In this document: positions 12,627 to 20,030 of the stretch, in pieces
Numbering within the stretch: position 1 is the first letter of the stretch
How the letters are laid out: every line of letters begins with the position of its first letter
DNA from: a virus
IMG/VR virus record: IMGVR_UViG_3300034062_001868
Coordinates: 1 to 20,030 of that record
Direction: 5' to 3' (one strand)
DNA: 20,030 nt
The notes under the pieces: generated by a model
Told to the model about the DNA's origin: nothing
The model's input: only the letters and a program-made list of their open reading frames with translations
Database searches by the model: none
Position numbers and translations under genes: made by a program

Positions 12627-13571
12627 TTATGATAATCCGTTAGTAATAACGTACTCAGGCCATGCAATTTGCACACCTAAGTTGAAGTTACTTCTCAATC
12701 TAACTTCGTCAAAGTCAACTGCGTACCACATTTTCAATGTTTCAGCATCTGACATTAAGTTTACACCTAATACCATGTAACCAGCTGGAGCTAACATTAA
12801 TAAGTTAGAACCATTCAAACCTCCAACAGGGTGTACTAAGATGTTAGTAGCAGGGTGGAATGTTTTGAAGTCTTCGTAAGAAGATTCTGGATTATAGTGG
12901 TAGTAGTTAGCAGTTCTGTAGTTGATTAAGTACTTACGGTAGTTAGCGTGAGACATAAACACAACCCAGTCAGTTCTGTTAACAACATCATCAGGAATTC
13001 TTTCAATCAAAGCATCCACTTGAGATAATGCAGTTGTTGATGAAAGTGCAGTTTGACCTGTAACAACAATACCACCAGTTACTGTAGTAGTACCTGTTCC
13101 TAATTGAGCAACTAATTGTTTGAATCCTGAGAAACAAGTAGTAGCTGAAGAAGCTCCCCAAATCAAATTCTCACAATATTGAGAGATTTGTTGAGTTTTT
13201 AAGATTGAGATTTGCTCTTCAAATGGAACAGTCTCATTGTAATCACCAGGTTGTAACAATTGTCCTAACCAGTAATCATTTAAGTCACGAGGACAAAGAG
13301 ATTCGTTTACCTTGTATTGACAAGTAGTAATGTTTCTTTGAGTGTAGATAGTTGTACCAGATGCATCCCATCCGCAAGTACCCTCTTGAACGTAAAGGTT
13401 TGAGTTAAGCAAGTTGATTGCTTGAGAACCTACGACACCAGGTTGAACTTTGATAATCTTCGCAGTTTCACCTTCAAGAACAGCTTTTCTGATTAATTCA
13501 CCACCAACTTGGTCTGTATAAGTAGCCAAAGAAGATAAGTTAAAATTAAAGTCATATTTTTTGTTTGCCAT
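12627..13571 (-). CDS. Major capsid protein (HK97-like fold)
   Basis: 314 residues. Likely N-arm: LATYTDQVGGELIRKAVLEG (15-34), then a long beta/P-domain region with several Cys (TCGWD, TTCQYK, LCPRD) and the conserved-looking NESLCPRDLNDYW. Later, LSQVDALIERIPDDVVNRTD and WVVFMSHANYRKYL form the helix and A-domain; the C-terminus (DAETLKMWYAVDFDEVRLRS NFNLGVQIAWPEYV) is typical for capsid proteins of Bacteroidota phages. It follows scaffold and protease genes, the standard order. Start: first ATG after a 36-base, highly A-rich leader. Expected to be the most abundant virion protein. Confidence 0.88.
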   Translation of the reverse strand: MANKKYDFNFNLSSLATYTDQVGGELIRKAVLEGETAKIIKVQPGVVGSQAINLLNSNLYVQEGTCGWDASGTTIYTQRNITTCQYKVNESLCPRDLNDYWLGQLLQPGDYNETVPFEEQISILKTQQISQYCENLIWGASSATTCFSGFKQLVAQLGTGTTTVTGGIVVTGQTALSSTTALSQVDALIERIPDDVVNRTDWVVFMSHANYRKYLINYRTANYYHYNPESSYEDFKTFHPATNILVHPVGGLNGSNLLMLAPAGYMVLGVNLMSDAETLKMWYAVDFDEVRLRSNFNLGVQIAWPEYVITNGLS

Positions 13572-13607
13572 AATTTTTGTTTTATTTTTGTTTTATTTTT
13601 TATTTGT
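13572..13607 (-). promoter_or_regulatory. A-rich leader of the major capsid gene
   Basis: The minus strand is nearly free of G and C: two perfect copies of TAAAACAAAAA (13584-13574, 13595-13585) end just before the ATG. In Bacteroidota, A-rich unstructured leaders replace Shine-Dalgarno sequences and promote strong translation, consistent with a capsid gene. Confidence 0.5.
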
Positions 13608-14387
13608 TTATTTTGTGTAAGACTTTCTTCTTACATTAACTAGCTGAGAAATGTAATCATCCTTTGCTGCGTTAAATTCGTTAATCATGTTCTTTGCTTG
13701 TCTAACAGGTTCACCCGCAGGTTCCTTAGAGAACTTAGCAACTTTAGCTTTCATGTCTTCATAGTTAGAAGCCATCTCTTCCATTTTAGCCATCATGGTA
13801 TCAATTTTCTCCATAATAGATTTTTTGAATGATTCGTCTGCTACATCATTTACATCAGACAATGCTGGAATCATTCCCATTTCTTCACCATTCTCAGGCA
13901 TTTCAGGGTTTGACTCTTCAACATTTTCTCTTTCAGTGATTTTGCCATCTTTAGTTATAATTCTGATAGTAACTTCATTTCCTTCACTATCCTTAAGAGC
14001 AATTTCGTGCTCTCCGTCTGGTGCAGGAGTTTCTTTACCGTCAGTACCAACTACTGATACATCTTCACCCAAATCAAATGTAGGTGATTTTAGAACAGTT
14101 CCATCTTTCATTGTAGCTTCTGTGAAGCTTAGCGATTCGTTTTCCATATCGTATTTTAATTCTTTGACTTTTCCGTCTTCAATTTTTATTTTGGTAGTGT
14201 CCTCCAATTCATACTCACCATCGGGAGCAGGTAGTTGACCATTACTTGTTATTACATAAATAGGCTCTCCTACAGCCAATTCACCTTCAGAAATGATTTC
14301 TTCTCCTGTTTCCGCGATTTTGTAAGATGTAAATTTGTACAATCCCAACAGTTTATTTATTTTTTTGATTGCTTCTTGGTAATTCAT
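13608..14387 (-). CDS. Scaffold-like protein with duplicated beta domain
   Basis: 259 residues. Two related segments, about 21-77 and 88-153, each contain a G-rich turn followed by PAPDGE(Y/H)E and an I..DGK(V/I).E strand end, indicating an internal duplication. Next come an acidic Pro-rich spacer and a helix with heptads (IMEKIDTMMAKMEEMASNYE, about 190-209), then a basic C-terminus. Duplicated N-domain, coiled coil and position between protease and capsid suggest an internal scaffold or an assembly-associated protein cleaved by the protease. Shares ATGA with the upstream gene, so expression is coupled. Confidence 0.6.
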   Translation of the reverse strand: MNYQEAIKKINKLLGLYKFTSYKIAETGEEIISEGELAVGEPIYVITSNGQLPAPDGEYELEDTTKIKIEDGKVKELKYDMENESLSFTEATMKDGTVLKSPTFDLGEDVSVVGTDGKETPAPDGEHEIALKDSEGNEVTIRIITKDGKITERENVEESNPEMPENGEEMGMIPALSDVNDVADESFKKSIMEKIDTMMAKMEEMASNYEDMKAKVAKFSKEPAGEPVRQAKNMINEFNAAKDDYISQLVNVRRKSYTK

Positions 14388-16180
14388 TTTACGTCTTTTA
14401 ATATTTGTTTTATTTCTTGTAATATTTCATTAGATACTGAACTAAACTTAGCTTTCTCCATAAAATATCCTTGAACTGAGAACCCTTTAAGTTTTCCGTC
14501 CTTAACTTTATTCCAAGTATCATCGTTGTTAACTTTCATTGATACCATCCAAGTTCCTTTAGGATAATCCATTCCGAATACTTGTTGTTTATCTAATTTT
14601 TGGTCATCAACAATCCAACTTTCAACAACATCCACACCAGTCAAGAATTTTCTGCCATGTTCAATATTGGTTTTATCCAATAACTTTTCTTGCATAAACT
14701 TTTGTTGTAGTTTCTTAATTGTCTCAGCAGTAAAATAGACATAATATATTTCACCAGTAATCTCATTTCTTCTGATAATCATCTTATCAGGTATCATTGC
14801 TGGTCCAACGACTAATCTTTGTTCATTATTGAACACTTGAAATGTTGTGTCATCGGCAGACATTTCTTGATATTTTTTAATAGTACTTTCAACCCAAGAT
14901 AAAGCCTCCAACCCTCCCCACGCATCCATGGCTAATTTACCACAACCATCGTCATATGACTTGCTTGTTTGTAAATCTTTCTTATGCCTTGAGATATAGG
15001 CTTTCATTCTTTTTACCGTTTCTAAGGATATCGGTTTTCCTTGAGCCAATTGTTGTGCTCTTACTTTACCTACTTGAGTCATACAACCTTTAGGATTACC
15101 TGTCTTCTCAATATAGTCTAAAGCCGCTTGTGCGTTTTTACGAATAAGTGCAGGATAATCATCAAAGCTAAGAAACTCATCGTTCCTATAAGTTCCATCA
15201 TCGTTCATTTCTTCTTTAATTGGAACGCAATTAGGTACTTCTCTACCATCATCACCAATTTTAGTTCCAATTGGTTCATATCCTTCCCAACAAGCATCTT
15301 CTAATCCTGCCATTTGTTCTGGATGTTTCTCACACGGCATATAAAGAATTTTATCACCGTAACTATGTTTATGAGAACCTTTACATCCCATCACTAAAGC
15401 TAATGCTTCAGCATCTTCTTTATTTTCAAATAAAGGAAGTGATGCTAATACAGGTTTTCTAACTAAATCACCACCTACTTCATCAACGTATACTGGTAAA
15501 GCGCTTACGTCAGGGTTTGATGATGAGAATCCTGTTCTTGGAGGAGTATTACCAGCAGCGATTGTAGCTGTTGTTCTTGTATCAGGACCTGGCATTCCAT
15601 CCTCGTCAATTATTCCTCTTTCAACTTTATCACTATTGATAATTCTACCATCTCTACGGTAAATAAGTTGAACCCATTTATGTCTGCAATTGAATGAACC
15701 TCTCCACTCAAATATATCATATCCATCAGGTCCCACAGGATTAACATCTCTGTTTGACATTTCTTGAATATCTTCAATTCTGAATACTCTACCCGCTGAC
15801 ATCATTTCAGCACAGAAGGTTCTATTCTTATCGTCTTTAGGACCAACGTACTTATATCTAAATCTTACTTCATCAGTATCTTGTGCTGATGGTGCATTTG
15901 GATTTGCTAAAATTTGGAACTCTTTTTTGTTCATTGGTCTAATTGAATGGATAAACCATCCTTCTTTTTCTAATAGACCTTGTGGCTCTCCATAAGCATG
16001 AAACATCTGAACTACTTTTGGTATTTCATCGTCAGATAAGACATAATGAGTTGGTTTCTCAGTATTTGAGAAATACTCAAAATCAGCTTCATGCGCTGGC
16101 ATTTCAACTAAGGCAATTCCGTCAAGACCGCCTTGGTCGTCATCGTCTTCTATAATTAATTCAATTATTTTAGGAGTCAT
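14384..16180 (-). CDS. Multidomain minor head / XkdF-like protease fusion
   Basis: 598 residues. 1-118: short alpha/beta segment (GIALVEMPAHEADFE). 119-175: minor-head-like motif NRTFCAEMMSAGRVFR then GSFNCRHKWVQLIY. 230-320: YVDEVGGDLVRKPVL, then a Cys/His segment (GCKGSHKHSYGDKILYMPCEKH). 337-425: a helical domain often fused in phage structural proteins (YPALIRKNAQAALDYIEKTG; KVRAQQLAQGKPISLETVKR). 440-575: XkdF-like putative serine protease, with candidate H508 (NIEHGRKF) and S521 (VVESWIV) and a GFSVQGYF end. It would act in head assembly and processing of scaffold or capsid. Such fusion of several head functions is unusual in length but continuous, with no frameshift. Confidence 0.7.
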   Translation of the reverse strand: MTPKIIELIIEDDDDQGGLDGIALVEMPAHEADFEYFSNTEKPTHYVLSDDEIPKVVQMFHAYGEPQGLLEKEGWFIHSIRPMNKKEFQILANPNAPSAQDTDEVRFRYKYVGPKDDKNRTFCAEMMSAGRVFRIEDIQEMSNRDVNPVGPDGYDIFEWRGSFNCRHKWVQLIYRRDGRIINSDKVERGIIDEDGMPGPDTRTTATIAAGNTPPRTGFSSSNPDVSALPVYVDEVGGDLVRKPVLASLPLFENKEDAEALALVMGCKGSHKHSYGDKILYMPCEKHPEQMAGLEDACWEGYEPIGTKIGDDGREVPNCVPIKEEMNDDGTYRNDEFLSFDDYPALIRKNAQAALDYIEKTGNPKGCMTQVGKVRAQQLAQGKPISLETVKRMKAYISRHKKDLQTSKSYDDGCGKLAMDAWGGLEALSWVESTIKKYQEMSADDTTFQVFNNEQRLVVGPAMIPDKMIIRRNEITGEIYYVYFTAETIKKLQQKFMQEKLLDKTNIEHGRKFLTGVDVVESWIVDDQKLDKQQVFGMDYPKGTWMVSMKVNNDDTWNKVKDGKLKGFSVQGYFMEKAKFSSVSNEILQEIKQILKDVK

Positions 16181-16187
16181 CTTATAT

Positions 16188-16217
16188 TAAATATCAATTT
16201 ATGTTAAAGCGTTAAAA
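16188..16217 (-). promoter_or_regulatory. Promoter-like element upstream of the protease fusion
   Basis: Minus strand: TTTT, 18-base spacer, GATATTTA, 7 bases, ATG. The -7-like box is the same as that before the portal gene, but the upstream box is not a good match. Confidence 0.3.
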
Positions 16218-16218
16218 A

Positions 16219-18432
16219 TTAAATAGTGGAACGAGATTTAATCGCTCTATCCATCATTTGTTGGTTTGTAATATCTCTTGCAACTACGTATGTTTTGATT
16301 GGTTCAGAACTATTCATACCACCCAATGAGTTAGCCAAATCTGTCATTGCTTGAGTTTGATTGAAGTCAGATGATACAATACCACCCGAAGCAAATCTTC
16401 TACCACCACCTATTGAATTAATCGTAGATAATAATGGTTTAAACATTGCAGTTGATGAAGCATTAATTACTGATTCACCATTTGACAATAATGCGGGGAT
16501 TGAGTCACTTGTTCCTGAACCATATCCTGATACGAATCCACCTCTTGCTAATCCTCTTGGTTTTGGAACTGATGGTCCTCCACCTCCTTGTGCCGCTCCA
16601 CTTCCTCCACCTGAACCTCCTGCTGCTGATGGTACTGGTGTGGCAATAATATCTTTAACAGCTTTAAAACCAATCAATCCTGTTGCAACAGCTTGAACGA
16701 TTGCGTAACCAGGAACAGGTACCTTAGCAAAGGCAGCTAATTGACCCGCAATAGCCGTATATGTATTGATTAATGATGCCGCAACCGCCAAAGCTTTACC
16801 AGCCACAGTATTCTTTCCAATGATGTCAGCAACTGCGGTTATTGCCGCTCCTGTCGCATTTAACAATGCTTGTTGAGCTTCAAATTTCTTTTGGTCAATC
16901 GCAATCTGAGCATCCGCATTTGCTTGAACATTTGCGGTCTGTTGGTCTTGTATTAATTTTCTTTGTTCTGCCGTTAGATTTTCTTGAGCAAGTAATGATT
17001 CATAGTATAATCTATCTTGTTCAATCTTGGCGTCTAATATCCCTTGTTGTGCGTCAAAATCATTAGTAGCTGCTTGCATCTTCTGAGCAAATGCCGCATC
17101 ATCAGACTTCTTTTGTTCTTCTTGTTTCTTTAAGAATGTTGCTACATCAGATTCAATTCTTTTTTGGTTTTCAGTTTGAACAGTTGTTGTTAAGTTCTGT
17201 TGTTCAATCGCAATGTTCTTAAGTCTTAAAACTTCAGCATCTGTAAGTTCTTTCTTTTGACTTAATATGTCTTTTTCATTTTGAAGTGCTTGAGATTGTG
17301 CTACAAATACAGCATCCTGTGCTGCTCTTGCTTCTTTGGAGTTCTCACCATAGATTGCTTTAGCTTCATTATAGTTTGCCGTTAATTGGTCAATCTGTAA
17401 TTTACCAGCTTCTTGTAATTGTTTTAAGTCATCATCAAACGCTTTTTGTCTTGCGTCTTTGTCAGCCTTTAATGCTTCATCAACCTTTTTAGCATTCTCA
17501 GCTCTTAATACTTGTTTCTGAGCATCAGTCATTTTTTGACCTTTAATCTCAGCTTGGAATCTTTCCTCATACAATGCCATTAACTTCTCTTTGGAAGTAT
17601 TCTCAGCATCTGTCTCAAGTTTAATCTTTGCTTCAAGGTCAGCCTTTCTTAGAGCCAATGCATCAGCGGCAGCCTTTGCGGCTTTCTCAGCCTTTTCTTT
17701 TCTTATTTTTTCTTGTTCTTCAGCATTCTTCTTTTCAGTTTTTGTCATTTCTGACGCACCTTTATCAAATGCTTCGGCGGTTTTGTTAAACGTATCTCCA
17801 AAACCTGTTACTGAAGATTTAGCGTCTTCCCATGCTCCTTTAAAATCACCACTAAATACTTTGTATAACGCACTACCTAACTTACCAATAGATTGAAGTA
17901 ATGTTGAAATTGAGGTATAAATGTACTTTATACCAGTTGTGAATAATGGCATTGCCTTAATAGCCAAATCAACAAACATATCAAATACAGGCTCTAATGC
18001 TGTGAATATACCACCAAGAATCTGTTCAAATTGAATCATAATTGGTTCAAGCTTCTTCATTGCCTTTTCGTTTTCACTAAAGGCTTTTACAAGCATTCCA
18101 ATCAATCCTACGACTAAACCAATTCCTGTGGCTTTAAGAGCTAATCCAAATTTATTAGTTGAAGAAGTAATAGTATCAAGTCCACGACCAAGCATACCCA
18201 AAGGGCCTGGTGCAGATGCAAGAGTATCAACAAGGTCTTGGGATTGAGTTGTCGCACCCTTTGTCTTGTCTTTAATGTCAGCCATTCTTTGAGCGACTTT
18301 CTTATAGTCCTCACTACCAGCAACAAGTTCTTTTTGAACCTGTTTTAACTCTCTTAAGGTCTTGAGGGTATCACCACCTTCAAGAGCGGTATTAACCCTG
18401 ACATTTAAATCAACTGTTTTTCCTGCCATCAT
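16219..18432 (-). CDS. Tape measure protein
   Basis: 737 residues. Hydrophobic stretches at about 96-117 (GLALKATGIGLVVGLIGMLV) and 138-165 suggest membrane-active parts; a long Ala/Lys/Glu/Gln-rich coiled coil follows (about 225-520). The C-terminus has a hydrophobic Ala-rich part, a Gly-rich linker and GFVSGYGSGTSDSIPALLSN GESVINA, a motif typical of tape measure C-termini. It sets tail length (737 residues at about 1.5 Angstrom each gives roughly 110 nm) and enters the host envelope on infection. The start codon follows TAA by one base (TAATATG), coupling it to the 48-aa gene. Confidence 0.85.
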   Translation of the reverse strand: MMAGKTVDLNVRVNTALEGGDTLKTLRELKQVQKELVAGSEDYKKVAQRMADIKDKTKGATTQSQDLVDTLASAPGPLGMLGRGLDTITSSTNKFGLALKATGIGLVVGLIGMLVKAFSENEKAMKKLEPIMIQFEQILGGIFTALEPVFDMFVDLAIKAMPLFTTGIKYIYTSISTLLQSIGKLGSALYKVFSGDFKGAWEDAKSSVTGFGDTFNKTAEAFDKGASEMTKTEKKNAEEQEKIRKEKAEKAAKAAADALALRKADLEAKIKLETDAENTSKEKLMALYEERFQAEIKGQKMTDAQKQVLRAENAKKVDEALKADKDARQKAFDDDLKQLQEAGKLQIDQLTANYNEAKAIYGENSKEARAAQDAVFVAQSQALQNEKDILSQKKELTDAEVLRLKNIAIEQQNLTTTVQTENQKRIESDVATFLKKQEEQKKSDDAAFAQKMQAATNDFDAQQGILDAKIEQDRLYYESLLAQENLTAEQRKLIQDQQTANVQANADAQIAIDQKKFEAQQALLNATGAAITAVADIIGKNTVAGKALAVAASLINTYTAIAGQLAAFAKVPVPGYAIVQAVATGLIGFKAVKDIIATPVPSAAGGSGGGSGAAQGGGGPSVPKPRGLARGGFVSGYGSGTSDSIPALLSNGESVINASSTAMFKPLLSTINSIGGGRRFASGGIVSSDFNQTQAMTDLANSLGGMNSSEPIKTYVVARDITNQQMMDRAIKSRSTI

Positions 18433-18433
18433 A

Positions 18434-18580
18434 TTAGTCGTTTTTCTTTGCCATAGTTAAAATCTCTGGCATCACTTTTAATGAAGCGATTATTTTGTAA
18501 AATCTCTCTTTATCATAAAAACGTTCATCGTTAATTAACGTTCTTAAATCTGCAACAAAATCTTCTTCTAATTCTTCCAT
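18434..18580 (-). CDS. 48-aa acidic protein directly upstream of the tape measure
   Basis: Start ATG at 18578-18580, stop TAA at 18434-18436. Sequence starts MEELEEDFVADLRTLINDER and ends LKVMPEILTMAKKND. It is acidic and fully helical. Support for it being real: a promoter-like element directly before it and tight coupling to the tape measure gene (one base between stop and ATG). In siphophages this slot usually holds the tail assembly chaperone; this may be a small tape-measure partner, but I recognise no family. Confidence 0.65.
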   Translation of the reverse strand: MEELEEDFVADLRTLINDERFYDKERFYKIIASLKVMPEILTMAKKND

Positions 18581-18585
18581 ACTAT

Positions 18586-18615
18586 AAAATATATTTTAAA
18601 AGTTTTTTATCCACA
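18586..18615 (-). promoter_or_regulatory. Promoter-like element upstream of the tape measure unit
   Basis: Minus strand: TGTG directly after the TAA at 18618-18616, 18-base spacer, TATATTTT, 5 bases, ATG. TAATGTG-G/T-ATAAAAAA at its start is shared with the element at 1247-1276. Confidence 0.5.
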
Positions 18616-18813
18616 TTATTCTTCTTGATTTAAGACCTCTGGTTTCAATTCTATGTTGTAGTAAGACATAGCTTCATCTTTTGAATTAAACTCGTCCCAG
18701 CCTATGTTAATTCCATCAGGAGTGTATGCTATTTCTACCTCCATCATATTGCGGGGTTCTTTGGTATCAATATCTTGATAATCCCCATTTTCTATAAATA
18801 ATTTGTATACCAT
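18616..18813 (-). CDS. Small acidic protein between fibre and tape measure genes (start at 18813 preferred)
   Basis: 65 residues from the preferred start: MVYKLFIENGDYQDIDTKEP then MEVEIAYTPDGINIGWDEFN and an acidic end. An upstream ATG at 18852 would add 13 residues (MLLVKDGQSQDNI) and overlap the LRR gene by 35 bases; the later ATG comes 4 bases after the LRR stop, a better fit to the tight spacing seen elsewhere. Beta-rich and acidic; possibly a fibre chaperone, by position only. Confidence 0.6.
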   Translation of the reverse strand: MVYKLFIENGDYQDIDTKEPRNMMEVEIAYTPDGINIGWDEFNSKDEAMSYYNIELKPEVLNQEE

Positions 18814-18817
18814 AATA

Positions 18818-20030
18818 TTATCCTGTGATTGTCCATCCTTTACCAGTAGCAATGGCTCTTTCAGCAGGTGTTAATGCTGCTGCTCCTGATGCTCCTGTAA
18901 TGTTTATTGTTTTTGAAGTTATAGTTGGTAAGTCCGTGAATACTTGAACCAATGCCGCCTGACTTAAACTTGTATATGAAATGTTAATCTGTGGTGAAGT
19001 ACCTGCATATTGACCAGAGCCAGTGTTTCTTAATCTTAATGAGTTTAATAAAGATTGAATAGTTGCGGTTCCATTCATCTCTAATTTAGAAAATTTACAA
19101 TAAAAATCAGCGTTACCTGTAAATTGATAAGAGCCTGTTGATACACTATCACCAGCAATATAAACCGTTGCTGCGGTTGATGTATTACCAATAAATTGAA
19201 TATTGTTTACTGTCTTTAATGCGGGGCAGTTTTGAATCATTCCAGCAATTGTTGTTATTCCAGTTGTTTGAGTTGTAGGTAATGTTAATGTTTCCAATGC
19301 AGTACAATTAGTAAATGAACTATTATAACTGCTTAATGAAGCATTAACAGTTGTAGGTAATACCAAAGTTTTTAATGATGTACAAGTATTAAACGCAGTT
19401 GCCAAACCAATAGTTGTAAGTGCAGTCATTGATGTTGGTAATGTAACCGATATTAAACTTAGACAACTACTACAAATTGAACCCATAGTTGTAACTGAGT
19501 TCATTGTTGCAGGAAAAGTTAAACTTTCTAAATTAATACAGTTTTGAAATGAACCATTTAAACTAGTTACTCCTGTCATTGATGTTGGTAATACAATAGA
19601 TTTAAGATTATTACATCCTGAACACATTGAAGCCATTGTAGTTATACTATTTTGAGTATTATTTGGAAGTTGAATTTTTCTTATATTACTGCAGTTTTGA
19701 AAACATAGTGATAGTGACGTTATGTTATATGAACTTGGAACAATCACTTCTGATAGTGCTGAACAAGTACTAAACATAGAATTCATCGCTACTGTTGCCC
19801 CGATTGTTGTGGGTAATGTTATTTCTTGTAAGTTGTGACATGCATTAAACATTGAAGACATATCCGTTAAAGATGGAATACTTGTAGGTAATGTTACACT
19901 TGATAATGAATTACAACTTGAGAACATTGCAGACATTGTTGTTGCATTAAAATTTGTAGGTAAGATACAAGATTTTAAATTACTACAACCATTAAACATA
20001 GCATTAGATAAAAATGTGTTTCCTGCCGTT
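18818..20030 (-). CDS. BspA-type leucine-rich-repeat protein, putative tail fibre/receptor-binding (partial, 5' end outside window)
   Basis: The frame is open through the window edge (TAGNTFLSNAM precedes the first internal Met at 19999), so the N-terminus is missing. About eleven repeats of 23-27 residues are seen, pattern (M/S)F..C..L....LPT, with a Cys in nearly every repeat, as in BspA/DUF285-type proteins. The C-terminus (SKTINITGASGAAALTPAER AIATGKGWTITG) matches the end found in many phage BspA-like fibres. BspA proteins bind host surface or matrix proteins; in a phage, a receptor-binding fibre is the likely role. It sits upstream of tail genes. Confidence 0.75.
   Translation of the reverse strand, partial: TAGNTFLSNAMFNGCSNLKSCILPTNFNATTMSAMFSSCNSLSSVTLPTSIPSLTDMSSMFNACHNLQEITLPTTIGATVAMNSMFSTCSALSEVIVPSSYNITSLSLCFQNCSNIRKIQLPNNTQNSITTMASMCSGCNNLKSIVLPTSMTGVTSLNGSFQNCINLESLTFPATMNSVTTMGSICSSCLSLISVTLPTSMTALTTIGLATAFNTCTSLKTLVLPTTVNASLSSYNSSFTNCTALETLTLPTTQTTGITTIAGMIQNCPALKTVNNIQFIGNTSTAATVYIAGDSVSTGSYQFTGNADFYCKFSKLEMNGTATIQSLLNSLRLRNTGSGQYAGTSPQINISYTSLSQAALVQVFTDLPTITSKTINITGASGAAALTPAERAIATGKGWTITG

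Noticed and set aside
13795-14238. 147-aa plus-strand reading frame
   Set aside because: Antisense shadow of the scaffold-like gene; Ser/Pro/Val-rich composition with no domain and no promoter.
16361-16696. 111-aa plus-strand reading frame rich in Pro
   Set aside because: Antisense of the Gly-rich C-terminus of the tape measure gene; composition is explained by that.
10527-20030. Diversity-generating retroelement acting on the LamG or LRR protein
   Set aside because: No reverse transcriptase gene or template/variable repeat pair is visible in the window.

Overview
The window is a dense stretch of a tailed double-stranded DNA phage (or prophage) genome. It is AT-rich and every supported gene is on the minus strand, so transcription runs from base 20030 towards base 1. 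The host is most likely a member of the Bacteroidota. Start codons lack Shine-Dalgarno sequences and are preceded by A/T-rich leaders. Promoter-like elements resemble the Bacteroidota TTG / TAnnTTTG pattern. Several proteins (tape measure C-terminus, DUF6712-like connector, DUF6291-like protein, BspA-type LRR fibre) belong to families familiar from Bacteroidota phages. There is no tRNA, rRNA, CRISPR array or IS element, and no intergenic stretch reaches 300 bases.

Layout in the direction of transcription. (1) 20030-16219: a BspA-type leucine-rich-repeat receptor-binding candidate (cut by the window edge), two small proteins (65 and 48 aa), and the tape measure protein. (2) 16180-12053: the head block, with a 598-aa multidomain minor-head/XkdF-protease fusion, a scaffold-like protein, the HK97-type major capsid protein and a tail-tube-like protein, closed by a strong terminator at 12010-12036. 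(3) 11996-9712: a Pro/Thr-repeat protein with a LamG-like end, a 73-aa unknown, and a second PT-tailed structural protein. (4) 9673-7063: portal, DUF6712-like connector, a membrane-anchored coiled-coil protein, and a protein made of four Cys-pair repeats. (5) 6991-3255: small accessory and regulatory genes, including a double zinc-ribbon protein, a DUF6291-like protein, an HNH homing endonuclease, a sigma-like protein and a CxxC protein. (6) 3136-1: a small basic protein, terminase small and large subunits, a tail assembly chaperone split by a -1 frameshift at a T9 tract, and a partial tail-terminator-like gene.

The genes are translationally coupled in many places (TAATG, ATGA or 8-16 base overlaps). 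Where gaps exist they often hold a recurring promoter-like element that starts at the previous stop codon and ends 5-8 bases before the next ATG, which suggests leaderless transcripts. Four terminator-like hairpins are present, and three of them lie 5-14 bases before the next start codon, suggesting partial termination or attenuation rather than operon ends.

The most interesting items are the T9 frameshift in the tail assembly chaperone, the repeated promoter cassettes, the attenuator-like leader at 6361-6451, a promoter-like element enclosed in a hairpin at 5378-5451, and a 15-residue peptide shared by the major capsid protein and the protease fusion. No database search was available; family names rest on recognition of motifs and context.
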